A stretch of 64,000 nucleotides of DNA from Streptomyces rubellomurinus (lineage in GTDB: Bacteria; Actinomycetota; Actinomycetes; Streptomycetales; Streptomycetaceae), in assembly GCF_000961885.1 (NCBI RefSeq), contig NZ_JZKH01000016.1, positions 1 through 64,000 of the forward strand, read 5' to 3'. Each line of letters starts with the position of its first letter. The stretch's first letter is position 1. Made by a program: the position numbers and the translations under genes. The notes beneath the pieces are model-generated. The model saw nothing but the letters and a program-made list of their open reading frames with translations, was not told the origin of the DNA and did not search any database. Positions 25,406-38,825 of this stretch are shown in pieces.

Positions 25406-25433
25406 TTGACGTGGACTGTGTCCATCGTAGGAT
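25406..25433 (+). promoter_or_regulatory. katG promoter with palindromic operator in the spacer
   Basis: TTGACG (25406-25411) and TAGGAT (25428-25433) are separated by 16 bp. The spacer contains the perfect palindrome TGGAC-TGT-GTCCA (25412-25424). A repressor bound there, probably the divergent Fur-family protein, would block polymerase directly. katG starts 67 nt downstream. Confidence 0.65.
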
Positions 25434-25488
25434 CGGCTCCGGCGATAGCCTAGGTAGTAGAGAAGACACCGCGTGATCCGCCTTGTGA

Positions 25489-27726
<2,238 letters not shown>

Positions 27727-27737
27727 TCCCGTCCGGC

Positions 27738-27801
27738 GTGACGGCGTGACGGCGTGACGGCGTGACGGCGTGACGGCGTGACGGCGTGACGGCGTGACGG
27801 C
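27738..27801. repeat. Eight tandem copies of an 8-bp unit after katG
   Basis: GTGACGGC repeats eight times without interruption (27738-27801), directly after the katG stop and ending at the first base of a terminator hairpin. The period of 8 is not a multiple of 3, and the region is non-coding. It looks like a slippage-prone microsatellite whose copy number may vary between strains. Confidence 0.9.
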
Positions 27802-27833
27802 GGGAGCCCGGGGCGTGCGGCCCCGGGCTCCCG
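27801..27833. terminator. Strong bidirectional terminator between katG and the NarL-type regulator
   Basis: A perfect 14-bp stem, CGGGAGCCCGGGGC with its complement, and a GTGCG loop. TTT follows on the plus side. It separates converging genes. Confidence 0.9.
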
Positions 27834-27835
27834 TT

Positions 27836-28528
27836 TCAGCTGTGTGCCGAGCCGACGCTGACCAGGCCGGTCTCGTACGCCGCGACCACCACCTGGGCGC
27901 GGTCCCGCAGCCCCAACTTGCCGAGGATGCGGGCCACATGGGTCTTCACCGTCGCCTCGGACAGCCCCAGCCGGGCGGCCAGCTCCGCGTTGCTGAGGCC
28001 GCGCGCGAGCAGGGCCGTCACCTCCAGTTCGCGCGGGGTGAGCGTCGCCAGCTCCCGGTGCGGCGCCGCGGCGCCGGGGGTGTCGCCGCCGGTACGGGCG
28101 AAGCGCTCGACCAGCCGCCGGGTGATCGCGGGGGCGAGCAGCGCGTCCCCGGTGCGGACCAGCCGGACGGCGGCGGCCAGGTGCTCGGGGGTGACGTCCT
28201 TGAGCAGGAAGCCGCTCGCGCCGGCGGCCAGCGCGGCGTAGACGTAGTGGTCCAGGTCGAAGGTGGTCAGCATGATGACCCGGGGCGGCTCCTGGGCGCT
28301 GCCGTCGAGGATCCGCCGGGTCGCCTCCAGCCCGTCCAGGCCGGGCATCCGGATGTCCATCAGCACGACGTCCGGCCGGGTGCGGCGGACGGCGGCGACG
28401 GCCTGCTCACCGTCCTCGGCCTCGGCGACCACCTCGATGCCCTCGGACTCCAGGATCAGCCGGAAACCGGTGCGGACCAGGGCCTGGTCGTCGGCCACCA
28501 CCACGCGCAGCGCGAGCTCGTCGTCCAT
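27836..28528 (-). CDS. NarL/LuxR-type response regulator
   Basis: A 230-residue two-component regulator. The receiver domain has acidic DD in [11 protein letters not shown], the phospho-acceptor Asp in [10 protein letters not shown], Thr in MLTTF and Lys in LLKDV. The C-terminal LuxR helix-turn-helix reads [18 protein letters not shown], then [16 protein letters not shown]. Its ATG overlaps the kinase stop by 1 nt (TGATG). It probably controls the divergent ABC exporter genes at 29974-33053. Confidence 0.93.
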   Translation of the reverse strand: MDDELALRVVVADDQALVRTGFRLILESEGIEVVAEAEDGEQAVAAVRRTRPDVVLMDIRMPGLDGLEATRRILDGSAQEPPRVIMLTTFDLDHYVYAALAAGASGFLLKDVTPEHLAAAVRLVRTGDALLAPAITRRLVERFARTGGDTPGAAAPHRELATLTPRELEVTALLARGLSNAELAARLGLSEATVKTHVARILGKLGLRDRAQVVVAAYETGLVSVGSAHS

Positions 28529-29766
28529 CAACTCTCCCAAGGGATCAGGGCCTTGACGCGGTAGCCGCCGCGCAGCCGGGGGCCGGTGTGCAGGGTGCCG
28601 CCGTAGACGGCGAGGCGTTCGCGCAGGCCGAGCAGGCCGCGCCCGTTGCCGGTGGCGGCGGCGCCGGTGGGGCGGCCGCCGGTGTCGGTGACCTCCACCC
28701 GCAGCCGGTCGGCGGCGTACTCGACGGTCACCGCCGCCTCGGCGCCGCCCGCGTGCTTGACCGTGTTGGTCAGCGCCTCCTGGACGACCCGGTAGGCGGC
28801 GAGCTCGACCCCGGGCGGGACGGCCCGGCGGGCACCGACGACGGTCAGCTCCACCGGCAGTCCGGCCTGCCGGACGCCCTCGACCAGGGCGTCCAGCCGG
28901 TCGAGGCCGGGCTGCGGGCTGAGGTCGGCGGTCGCGGCCGGATCGCCGTCGCCGGCGGTCGAGTCGATGGTCAACAGGCCCATCACGTGCCGCAGTTCGG
29001 TCATCGCCGCGCGACCGCCGGCCTCCACCGCGGCCATCGCCTCGCGGGCCCTGTCCGGCGCGGAGTCGAGGATCTTGCGGGCGGCGCCGGCCTGGATCGT
29101 CATCATGCTCACGTTGTGCGTCACCACGTCGTGCAACTCCCGGGCGATGCGCGCCCGTTCGTGCTCCACCGCGCGCTCCAGCGCGGCCAGCTGTTCGCGC
29201 TCCAGGGCGGAGCGGCGGCCGCGCTCCTCCTCCACCCGGCGGCGCCACATCCGCAGCTCGTACGCGACCGCGAGGACCGGCAGCAGTACCAGGACGGCAA
29301 TCACGCCGTTCGGGAAGTGCGGCAGCTTGGCGTCCCCGAACAGCACCACCAGCCCGGCCGTCGCGGCCAGCAGACTCGCCAGCACCGGAACCGGGCGGCG
29401 CCCGTACGCGGCCGCGCCGTACGCGGCGACGATCACCGCCACGCCGACCGAGTACGCGATGTCCTCCGACTGGTGCCGTACCAGGAGCGCGCCCGGCAGC
29501 ACCGCCCACAGCACCGCCAGCGGAAAGCGGCGGCGCAGCGCCAGCGGCAGCGGGACGAACGGCACCAGGACCAGCAGCCAGTGCCAGGCGTGCCCGTGCA
29601 GGGCGGGCGCGATGCTCGCGTACCGGCCGCTGACGGAGGCGAGGAAGACGGCCAGGGCCAGGTCGAACGCCTGGCCGCGCCGGGTCGGCCGGGGCGGGGC
29701 GGGCGCGCCGCCCCCGCCCGCCCGGGCCGCCGCGCACAGCCGTCGCACTGTCGGATGGTTGATCAC
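28528..29766 (-). CDS. Sensor histidine kinase, NarL-partner type (HisKA_3)
   Basis: A 412-residue membrane kinase. Several hydrophobic helices occupy the first 170 residues (WHWLLVLVPFVPLPLAL, VGVAVIVAAYGAAAYG, VIAVLVLLPVLAVAY). The dimerisation/phosphorylation motif RARIARELHDVVTHNVSMM holds the His, and the HATPase has a VVQEALTNTVKHAG N-box and GNGRGLLGLRERL. The signal sensed is unknown; few extracellular residues are predicted, so membrane stress or a lipophilic ligand is plausible. I chose GTG 29766; the GTG at 29748 is an alternative. Confidence 0.85.
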   Translation of the reverse strand: MINHPTVRRLCAAARAGGGGAPAPPRPTRRGQAFDLALAVFLASVSGRYASIAPALHGHAWHWLLVLVPFVPLPLALRRRFPLAVLWAVLPGALLVRHQSEDIAYSVGVAVIVAAYGAAAYGRRPVPVLASLLAATAGLVVLFGDAKLPHFPNGVIAVLVLLPVLAVAYELRMWRRRVEEERGRRSALEREQLAALERAVEHERARIARELHDVVTHNVSMMTIQAGAARKILDSAPDRAREAMAAVEAGGRAAMTELRHVMGLLTIDSTAGDGDPAATADLSPQPGLDRLDALVEGVRQAGLPVELTVVGARRAVPPGVELAAYRVVQEALTNTVKHAGGAEAAVTVEYAADRLRVEVTDTGGRPTGAAATGNGRGLLGLRERLAVYGGTLHTGPRLRGGYRVKALIPWES

Positions 29767-29821
29767 CGGGACATTCTGGCGGTCCCCGGCCGTCCGGCAC
29801 AGCCCGGCGGGCGGCGGCGGC

Positions 29822-29931
29822 CCGTACGCCGGGCGACTACCTCGCAGGGATGACGCCGTGCGCCGTACGCCGGGCGCGGTACGGACTTTGCCGCGGGCGG
29901 CGGACGCGGGCCCGCGCCGCCCGTCCGTACC
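29822..29931. promoter_or_regulatory. Repeats in the divergent promoter region of the two-component system and ABC exporter
   Basis: CCGTACGCCGGGCG occurs twice (29822-29835 and 29863-29876). Downstream, GGTACGGAC (29878-29886) and GTCCGTACC (29923-29931) form a long-range inverted repeat enclosing GC-rich inner stems. These are candidate operators for the response regulator or a structured 5' leader of the ABC operon. Confidence 0.5.
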
Positions 29932-29973
29932 TTCGTCCTCGTCGAACGTCAGGAACTGCGAGGAGCACGGGAC

Positions 29974-30660
29974 ATGAGCGATCCGGTGATCGAACTGAGC
30001 GGCGTCGGCCGCCGCTACGAGGGCGCGAGGGCGGCCCTGGACGGGGTGGACCTGAGCGTGCGGGCGGGGGAGTCGGTGGCCGTGCTGGGCCCGTCCGGCA
30101 GCGGGAAGTCCACCCTGCTCAACCTGGTCGCCGGGCTGGACCGGCCGAGTTCGGGCACGGTGACGGTGGCCGGGGTGCGGGTCGACCGGCTGAACGAGAC
30201 CGGCTCGGCGCGCTACCGGCGCGGCACGATCGGCATGGTGTTCCAGTTCTTCAACCTGCTGGACGATCTGACCGTCGCCGACAACGTGGTGCTGGCCGGC
30301 GAACTGGCCGGCGTCCCGCGCGGCGAGGCCCGGCGGCGGGCCGCCGAGCTGCTGGAGTCGCTCGGCATCGACCGGCACGCCCGCGCCCACCCGGGCAGGC
30401 TCTCCGGCGGTGAGCGCCAACGCGTCGCGGTGGCCCGGGCGTTGATGAACCGGCCGGCCCTGCTGCTGGCCGACGAGCCGACCGGGGCGCTGGACTCCGC
30501 CTCCGGCGAGGACGTCAAGGAGCTGTTCCGCGAGTTGCACGAGGACGGCCAGACCGTCCTGCTGGTCACCCACGACCTGACCCTCGCCCGGGACTGCGCC
30601 ACCCGCACCGTGCGGATGCGGGACGGCCGGATCGAGTCGGACACGGCGGTGGCGGCATGA
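29974..30660 (+). CDS. ABC transporter ATP-binding protein (LolD/MacB type)
   Basis: A 228-residue ATPase. Walker A is LGPSGSGKSTLLN, the Q-loop is VFQFFNLLDDLTV, the signature is LSGGERQRVAVARALM, and Walker B is LLLADEPTGALD, followed by the H-loop VTHD. This family energises FtsX-like permeases that export lipids, peptides or drugs, or that signal antibiotic stress. GAGGAGCACGGG precedes the ATG. Its stop overlaps the permease start (ATGA). Confidence 0.95.
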   Translation: MSDPVIELSGVGRRYEGARAALDGVDLSVRAGESVAVLGPSGSGKSTLLNLVAGLDRPSSGTVTVAGVRVDRLNETGSARYRRGTIGMVFQFFNLLDDLTVADNVVLAGELAGVPRGEARRRAAELLESLGIDRHARAHPGRLSGGERQRVAVARALMNRPALLLADEPTGALDSASGEDVKELFRELHEDGQTVLLVTHDLTLARDCATRTVRMRDGRIESDTAVAA

Positions 30661-33053
30661 GCGCGCTGGGGCGAGTCGTACGGGCCGGGGTGCGCCGCCG
30701 CCGGACGCAGTCGGTCGCGGTCGGCCTGGCCGCCCTGGTCGCCACCACCTGCTCGGTGCTGGGAGGTTCGCTGCTGGTCGCCTCCCGGGCCCCCTTCGAC
30801 CAGGCCTTCGACGGCCAGCGCGGCGCCCACCTCACCGCACGCTTCGACGGCGCCCGGACCGGTGCCGACCAGCTCGCCGCCACCGCGCACGCCGCCGGGG
30901 TGACGGCCGCCGTCGGCCCGTTCCGCACCCTCACCCTCGACCCCGAGCCGACCCCCGGCGAGCACACCCCGGCCGGGGCGCAGCTGCCGCCGATGGCTGT
31001 CGCCGGGCGCGCCGAACCTGCCGGAGGTGTCGACAACGTCCAGCTGACGGAGGGGAGTTGGCCGAAGCGGCCGGGTGAGGTGGTGGTCGCCTCCGGGTAC
31101 GAGACCTCGGCCGCGACGGGCGACACCCTGCGCCTGCCGGGCCTGCCCGGGGCGCCCGTGCTGAAGATCGTCGGCTTCGCCCGGTCCGTCAGCCGCACCG
31201 CCGACGCCTGGGTGACGCCCGACGCGATCGGCTCCCTCACCGCGCCCGGCAGCACCCCCGGCTACGAGATGCTGTACCGCTTCGCCGACGCCGGCAGCAC
31301 CGCCGCGATGGACGCCGACCGGGCCGCCGTCGCGGCCGCCGCCCCCGCCGGGGCGCTCACCGGCGCCCAGTCCTGGCTCGCCGCCAAGGAGGGCTCGGAC
31401 CGCAACACCGCGATGTTCCTGCCGTTCATGGTCGCCTTCGGCCTGCTCGGCCTGGCGATGTCGGTGCTGGTGGCGGGCAACGTGGTGGCCGGCGCGGTCG
31501 GCACCGCGACGCGGCGGATCGGCGTGCTCAAGGCGCTCGGCTGCACCCCCGCCCAGGTGGTGCGCGCGTACGTCGCCCAGGCGCTGATCCCGGCGGCCGC
31601 CGGCATCCTGCTCGGGGTCGTCGTCGGCAACCTGCTCACCGTCCCGGTGCTCGCCACCACCGGCCACGCCTACGGCACCACCGCCTCCGGCATCGCCCCC
31701 TGGGTGGACGTCGCGGTCGCGGGCGGCACCCTGCTCACCGTCGCGCTGGTCGCCTGGGCGGCCGCCGTCCGCGCCGGACGGCTGCGCACCGTCGAGGCCC
31801 TGGCCGTGGGCCGCACGTCGGGCGGCACCCGGCAGGTCGTCGCCGCCCGGATCGCCGCGCTGGCCGCCCGGCTGCCGCTGCCCCGGCCGATCGGCCTCGG
31901 TCTCGCCCAGCCGTTCGCCCGCCCGGCCCGCGCGGCCGGGATGCTCGCGGCGGTCGTGTTCGGCACGGCGGCGGCGACCTTCGCGGTCGGCATGGGCGGG
32001 ACGATGAGCTGGGTGCAGGGGGCGAAGAACCACGACGCCTCGGACGTCCTCGTGCACCCGCAGCGCCCGGACCTGCCGCACGGCGCGCCCGGGGCGGCCG
32101 GGGCGGCGGCCCCGCCGGCCCGGCCGGTCGCCGCCGACCCGGCCGCCGTCACCGCCGCCCTCACCGCCCAGCCGGGCACCGCCGCCTACTACGGCCTCGG
32201 CGCCGTCGACGTCACCGTCCCCGGCGTCGCCGGGAACACCACGGTGACCGCCTTCGTCGGGAACAGCGGCTGGGCCGGCTACCGGATGGTCTCCGGGCGC
32301 TGGTACCAGGGCCCCGGCGAGGCCGTCGCGCCCGCCACCTTCCTCACCGAGGCCCGGGTCGGGCTCGGCGACCGGGTGACCTTCACCGACCACGGCCGGC
32401 CGGTCACCGTCCGGATCGTCGGCGAGGTCTTCGACCCGCACATGCAGACCAACGAGCTCTTCACCGACGCCGCCACCTTCCCCGCCGGGACGGCCCCCTC
32501 GCCGGACCTCTGGTTCGTCAAGCTCGATCCCGGCACCGACCACGCCGCCTACGCCACCGCCCTCGGCGCCGCGCTCGCTCCGCTGCACATGACCGCCGAG
32601 GCCGACGCCCGGCACAGCTCCAGCGGCTCCATCGCCGCGCTGAACTCGCTCACCGCCACGCTGACCCTGCTGCTGGTCGTGGTCGCCGGGCTCGGCGTGT
32701 TCAACACCGTGGTGCTGGAGATCCGCGAGCGCACCCGCGACATGGGCGTCACCAAGGCCCTCGGCATGACCCCGGCGCAGACCGTGGGCGTGGTGCTCGC
32801 CTCGGTGCTGCTGGTCGGGGCGGTCGGCGGCGCGATCGGCCTGCCGCTCGGGCTGCTGCTGCACGGCCGGACGGTGCCCGCGATGGGCCACAGCGCCGGG
32901 CTGAACTTCCCGGACTCCGCCCTCGACGTCTTCGGCACCCCGCTGCTGCTCCTGCTCGCCCTCGGCGGGCTGCTGATCGCCCTGCTCGGCGCGCTGCTCC
33001 CGGCCGTACGGGCGGCGCGGGCGCGGACGGTGGAGGCGCTGCGGGCGGAGTGA
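30657..33053 (+). CDS. FtsX-type ABC transporter permease
   Basis: A 798-residue MacB/FtsX-family permease. An N-terminal membrane helix (VGLAALVATTCSVLGGSLLV) and extracytoplasmic domain are followed by two FtsX cores, each with several helices (FMVAFGLLGLAMSVLVAGNV and LTLLLVVVAGLGVFNTVVL) and the duplicated R-RIGVLKALG / RDMGVTKALG motif. It is coupled to the ATPase at 29974 and controlled in all likelihood by the divergent two-component pair. Export of, or resistance to, a membrane-active compound is the usual role; the substrate is unknown. Confidence 0.92.
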   Translation: MSALGRVVRAGVRRRRTQSVAVGLAALVATTCSVLGGSLLVASRAPFDQAFDGQRGAHLTARFDGARTGADQLAATAHAAGVTAAVGPFRTLTLDPEPTPGEHTPAGAQLPPMAVAGRAEPAGGVDNVQLTEGSWPKRPGEVVVASGYETSAATGDTLRLPGLPGAPVLKIVGFARSVSRTADAWVTPDAIGSLTAPGSTPGYEMLYRFADAGSTAAMDADRAAVAAAAPAGALTGAQSWLAAKEGSDRNTAMFLPFMVAFGLLGLAMSVLVAGNVVAGAVGTATRRIGVLKALGCTPAQVVRAYVAQALIPAAAGILLGVVVGNLLTVPVLATTGHAYGTTASGIAPWVDVAVAGGTLLTVALVAWAAAVRAGRLRTVEALAVGRTSGGTRQVVAARIAALAARLPLPRPIGLGLAQPFARPARAAGMLAAVVFGTAAATFAVGMGGTMSWVQGAKNHDASDVLVHPQRPDLPHGAPGAAGAAAPPARPVAADPAAVTAALTAQPGTAAYYGLGAVDVTVPGVAGNTTVTAFVGNSGWAGYRMVSGRWYQGPGEAVAPATFLTEARVGLGDRVTFTDHGRPVTVRIVGEVFDPHMQTNELFTDAATFPAGTAPSPDLWFVKLDPGTDHAAYATALGAALAPLHMTAEADARHSSSGSIAALNSLTATLTLLLVVVAGLGVFNTVVLEIRERTRDMGVTKALGMTPAQTVGVVLASVLLVGAVGGAIGLPLGLLLHGRTVPAMGHSAGLNFPDSALDVFGTPLLLLLALGGLLIALLGALLPAVRAARARTVEALRAE

Positions 33054-33090
33054 CGGCGGCTGCCCGCTGCTGCGCATGGCGGCGGCGGGG

Positions 33091-33124
33091 GCGGGTAGGC
33101 GGACCTGGGGGGCCGCCTACCCGC
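33091..33124 (+). terminator. Terminator after the ABC exporter operon
   Basis: A 12-bp perfect stem, GCGGGTAGGCGG with CCGCCTACCCGC, and a 10-nt loop. Confidence 0.75.
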
Positions 33125-33179
33125 CTACCGGGGCCTACGCCGTCTCCCCGCCTCCCCGTCTCCCCGCCGTGGAGCGATC

Positions 33180-33926
33180 ATGAAGTTCGAACTCCTCCAC
33201 CCCAACCCGAAGTACCCCCGGGCCCGCCTGGCCGACCCGCCCCCGTACGGCTACCTGCACCTGGCCGCCGCCGTGGCGCCGCCCGGCGGGCCGCCGTTCG
33301 TGCGCACCGACGCCGTGCGCAGCGCCCTGCTCGACCGGCTCAAGCCGCTGGCCGTGGCGCTCCAGTCGGAGCCGGCCGTCCGGCGGGCCACGGTCTACCG
33401 CGCGCTCCTCGCCCCGCCGCCCGGCGGATACGCCCGGCAGGGGCGCTTCCACCGGGCCAGCTTCGACGTCGCCGTCCTGGTGGAGACCGACACCCCCGAG
33501 GACCTCGGCCCGGTCACCGAGGGCGAGCGGTACCAGGCCCTGGCCTCGGCGCTGACCACCGCCGCCTCCGACACCCACGTGCTGCGCGCCCGCTGCACCC
33601 GCGCGCTCGCGGACGTCGACAAGAGCCGGCCCGCGCTGTTCCTGTTCAACCACTTCGTCGCCGAGGACAAGGACGTCGCCCTGGAGCTGTGGGAGCACCT
33701 GGCCGGCTGGTACGTGCGGGAGACCGGCCTGCGCGAGTCCACCCTGCTCGAACCGCTCGACGGCGCGGAGTCGGACTACGTCTTCGTCAACCACGCCCGC
33801 TGGGACAGCACGCCGCTGCGGCTGTTGCTGCGGCAGGTGAGCAAGCCGAGCTTCCGCAGCTACGTGCAGGCGAACCTGCTGGCCAACCGGGTCGGCGCGA
33901 TGCCCGTCCTGTACCGGCGGACCTGA
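33180..33926 (+). CDS. Conserved protein of unknown function
   Basis: A 248-residue soluble protein that I do not recognise. It has no signal peptide or membrane segment. It is rich in charged residues, with motifs such as RGRFHRASFDVAVLVETDT-like beta strands and FLFNHFVAEDKDVALELWEH. The latter reads like a helix-strand alternation of a dimeric alpha-beta barrel or a small ligand-binding enzyme. The start at 33180 has GGAG nearby. It stands alone between a terminator and a convergent gene, so the context gives no clue. Confidence 0.7.
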   Translation: MKFELLHPNPKYPRARLADPPPYGYLHLAAAVAPPGGPPFVRTDAVRSALLDRLKPLAVALQSEPAVRRATVYRALLAPPPGGYARQGRFHRASFDVAVLVETDTPEDLGPVTEGERYQALASALTTAASDTHVLRARCTRALADVDKSRPALFLFNHFVAEDKDVALELWEHLAGWYVRETGLRESTLLEPLDGAESDYVFVNHARWDSTPLRLLLRQVSKPSFRSYVQANLLANRVGAMPVLYRRT

Positions 33927-33948
33927 CGCGTCACGCGGACCTGAGGCG

Positions 33949-34446
33949 TCACGGGCGGCCCTTCGAGGCCTTCCGCTCGGCCGCCCGGACCTGCTCGGTG
34001 AAGGCCTCCGTGGCGATCCGCTCCACCGCGGCCCCGTGCCGGGCGGCCAGCTCGTCCGCCGGGCCGGGGGAGGACTCGCGGGCCTCCAGGGCGAGCAGCG
34101 CGCCGCCGTCCGGGACCCGGGGCGACAGCACGATCAGCGCGGCGCCGCCCTCCGCCGCTTGGTGTTCCTCGGCCGCGTTGCCCAGCGCCGCGCCCGCCGC
34201 GAAGCCCAGCAGCACGCCGATCGGCCCGCCGAGCAGCCCGACCAGGCCGCCCAGCACGCCGGAGCCGACGGTGGCCACGCCCGCGCCCTTGGTGAAGGTG
34301 TCCCTGATCTCCAGCAGGCCCTCGGCGGTGCGCTCCATGGCCGCCGCGTAGCGCAGGCCCGGCAGGTGCTGCGCCTCCTCGAAGGCCGGGCGCCAGCCGG
34401 TGGCGTCCGGGAAGGTCAGCAGGACGACGTTGTGCTGCTCGCTCAT
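33949..34446 (-). CDS. DUF1269-like membrane-associated protein
   Basis: A 165-residue protein. An N-terminal domain (NVVLLTFPDATGWRPAFEEA) resembles general-stress or DUF1269-type proteins. A glycine-rich hydrophobic hairpin follows (GSGVLGGLVGLLGGPIGVLL, then GFAAGAALGNA), and a C-terminal domain includes GGAALIVLSPRVPDGGALLA. The Gly-zipper hairpin suggests membrane insertion. GGAG lies before the ATG at 34446. Its function is unknown. Confidence 0.7.
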   Translation of the reverse strand: MSEQHNVVLLTFPDATGWRPAFEEAQHLPGLRYAAAMERTAEGLLEIRDTFTKGAGVATVGSGVLGGLVGLLGGPIGVLLGFAAGAALGNAAEEHQAAEGGAALIVLSPRVPDGGALLALEARESSPGPADELAARHGAAVERIATEAFTEQVRAAERKASKGRP

Positions 34447-34781
34447 CGCGCTCCGATCGGGTCCGGGGCCGGGGCCCGGCGGGTGGCTTCCATCCTGGCC
34501 CCCGGCGGTCGGCCCGGCCACAGGAGTCCGGGCCGGCCGCAGGGGCCCGATTCCGGCCAACCCGGCCGGCGGCCGCGCGGACGAAGCGCCCGTGACCCGC
34601 AGCCGTACGGGCCCGGCCCGCGTTCGTTCGACCGTGGCCGAAATTGCGCCCGGCGGCGGTCGGAACCCTGGTGTGCCGGGCGGGCTGTTGACAGTATCCG
34701 GACAACGGCACGACCCCGTGCCGACCGAACCACAGGGATCACCGGAACCAGCTAGCACCGGACACCAGGGGAGGAACCAGC
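34447..34781. other. Upstream region of the lanthipeptide locus
   Basis: This 335-nt region has no supported gene. A TTGACA hexamer at 34688-34693 could be the -35 box of the lanA promoter, but no good -10 follows at 16-18 bp. GGGGAGGA at 34769-34776 is the lanA ribosome binding site. Confidence 0.4.
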
Positions 34782-34961
34782 ATGCCGTCCACCACCGAAC
34801 AGCTCCGCGCGCTCAAGGACGAGGACTTCCGGCTCGGCCTCGTTCAGGACCACCAGCCCCACCCGGCCGGGGACCCGGCGGACGAGGTGTACACGAGCGC
34901 GAGCAAGCAGCTCAACACCTGTGAGTACATGTCCAGTTGCTGGCGAATGTGCAGCTACTGA
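34782..34961 (+). CDS. lanA: Class II lanthipeptide precursor peptide
   Basis: A 59-residue peptide missed by length-filtered gene calling. The leader is acidic and amphipathic (LRALKDEDFRLGLVQDHQ, then HPAGDPADEV), like LanM-dependent leaders. The C-terminus is Cys/Ser/Thr-rich: QLNTCEYMSSCWRMCSY, with Cys47, Cys53 and Cys57 and candidate dehydration sites Thr38, Ser39, Ser41, Thr46, Ser51, Ser52 and Ser58. Up to three (methyl)lanthionine rings are possible. The usual Gly-Gly/Gly-Ala cleavage site is absent, so the leader boundary is uncertain. A ribosome binding site and the LanM gene 85 nt downstream make this a real gene. Confidence 0.88.
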   Translation: MPSTTEQLRALKDEDFRLGLVQDHQPHPAGDPADEVYTSASKQLNTCEYMSSCWRMCSY

Positions 34962-34976
34962 CGAACCCGCGCCACC

Positions 34977-35005
34977 CCCGGCGGTGCGCGTCGCGCGCCG
35001 CCGGG
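34977..35005 (+). terminator. Attenuator-like hairpin between lanA and lanM
   Basis: CCCGGCGGTGCGC pairs with GCGCGCCGCCGGG (one G-U pair) around a 3-nt loop. A strong hairpin between precursor and synthetase genes usually lets most transcripts stop after lanA, giving peptide in excess of enzyme. Confidence 0.7.
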
Positions 35006-35046
35006 ACCATCCCCGAGGGAACCGAGCACGAGAGGCCGTACCGCCC

Positions 35047-38249
<3,203 letters not shown>

Positions 38250-38253
<4 letters not shown>

Positions 38254-38723
38254 CGTCCCTGTTCCACAGGGTGGTTGAAGACCTCGCCGAGGTCCGCGGG
38301 CAGGCTCGCCACGATCAGCGCCACCGCCTCCTCGGCCGTCGCGGCCGGGACGGGATCCTCGTTGGTGCGGAACCGGACGAGGTAACCGCCGCCGCGCAGC
38401 GGCTCGGTGATCGTCGGCCCGGCGGCGACCGAGGGATAGGTGGTCGAGAGGCTGAACCAGAGCGAGAAGTGGCTGGTGCCCGGCATCAGCCGCCGCAGCC
38501 GCGGCTCGGCGTGGGCCGCGCGCAGCAGGCGCAGCAGTCCGGCGATCGGGGACGCGGGGTCGCCCCCGCGCTCGCGGTGCCGCTCGCCCCAGTTCAGCAT
38601 CTTCAGTTGCCAGGCGGCCTCCACGGCCGCCTCCGGCCCGCGTGCGAGGGCGGCGCGGAAGTCCGGCCGTTCGACGGCGGGTTGTTCGGTGGTGGCGGGG
38701 TTCGGTTCGGTGTCGGGTCGCAT
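38250..38723 (-). CDS. Small protein of unknown function convergent with lanM
   Basis: A 157-residue soluble protein. Recognisable stretches are AAWQLKMLNWGERHRERGGD, LLRAAHAEPRLRRLMPGTSH, FSLWFSLSTTYPSV and GGGYLVRFRTNEDP. I believe related DUF-type proteins occur near streptomycete natural-product genes, but I cannot name the family with certainty. It overlaps the lanM stop by 4 nt on the opposite strand. This suggests a conserved pairing, possibly accessory or protective, but also allows pure coincidence. Confidence 0.65.
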
Positions 38724-38775
38724 GATCGCATCCTGCCCGACCTGCCGGCGGGAGGCGAGCGGCGCAGGAGACGCC

Positions 38776-38809
38776 GGAGGGGCCCCGCGCCGCCGCGCTG
38801 GGCCCCTCC
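38776..38809 (-). terminator. Terminator downstream of the collagenase gene
   Basis: A 10-bp stem, GGAGGGGCCC with GGGCCCCTCC, and a 14-nt loop, located just after the collagenase stop on the minus strand. Confidence 0.75.
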
Positions 38810-38825
38810 TCGCTGCGGGGACCTG

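Noticed and set aside
29974..33053. Lanthipeptide transporter for the lanA/lanM locus
   Set aside because: The ABC system is FtsX-type, lies behind its own terminator and is paired with a two-component system. It lacks LanT peptidase and fused half-transporter features.
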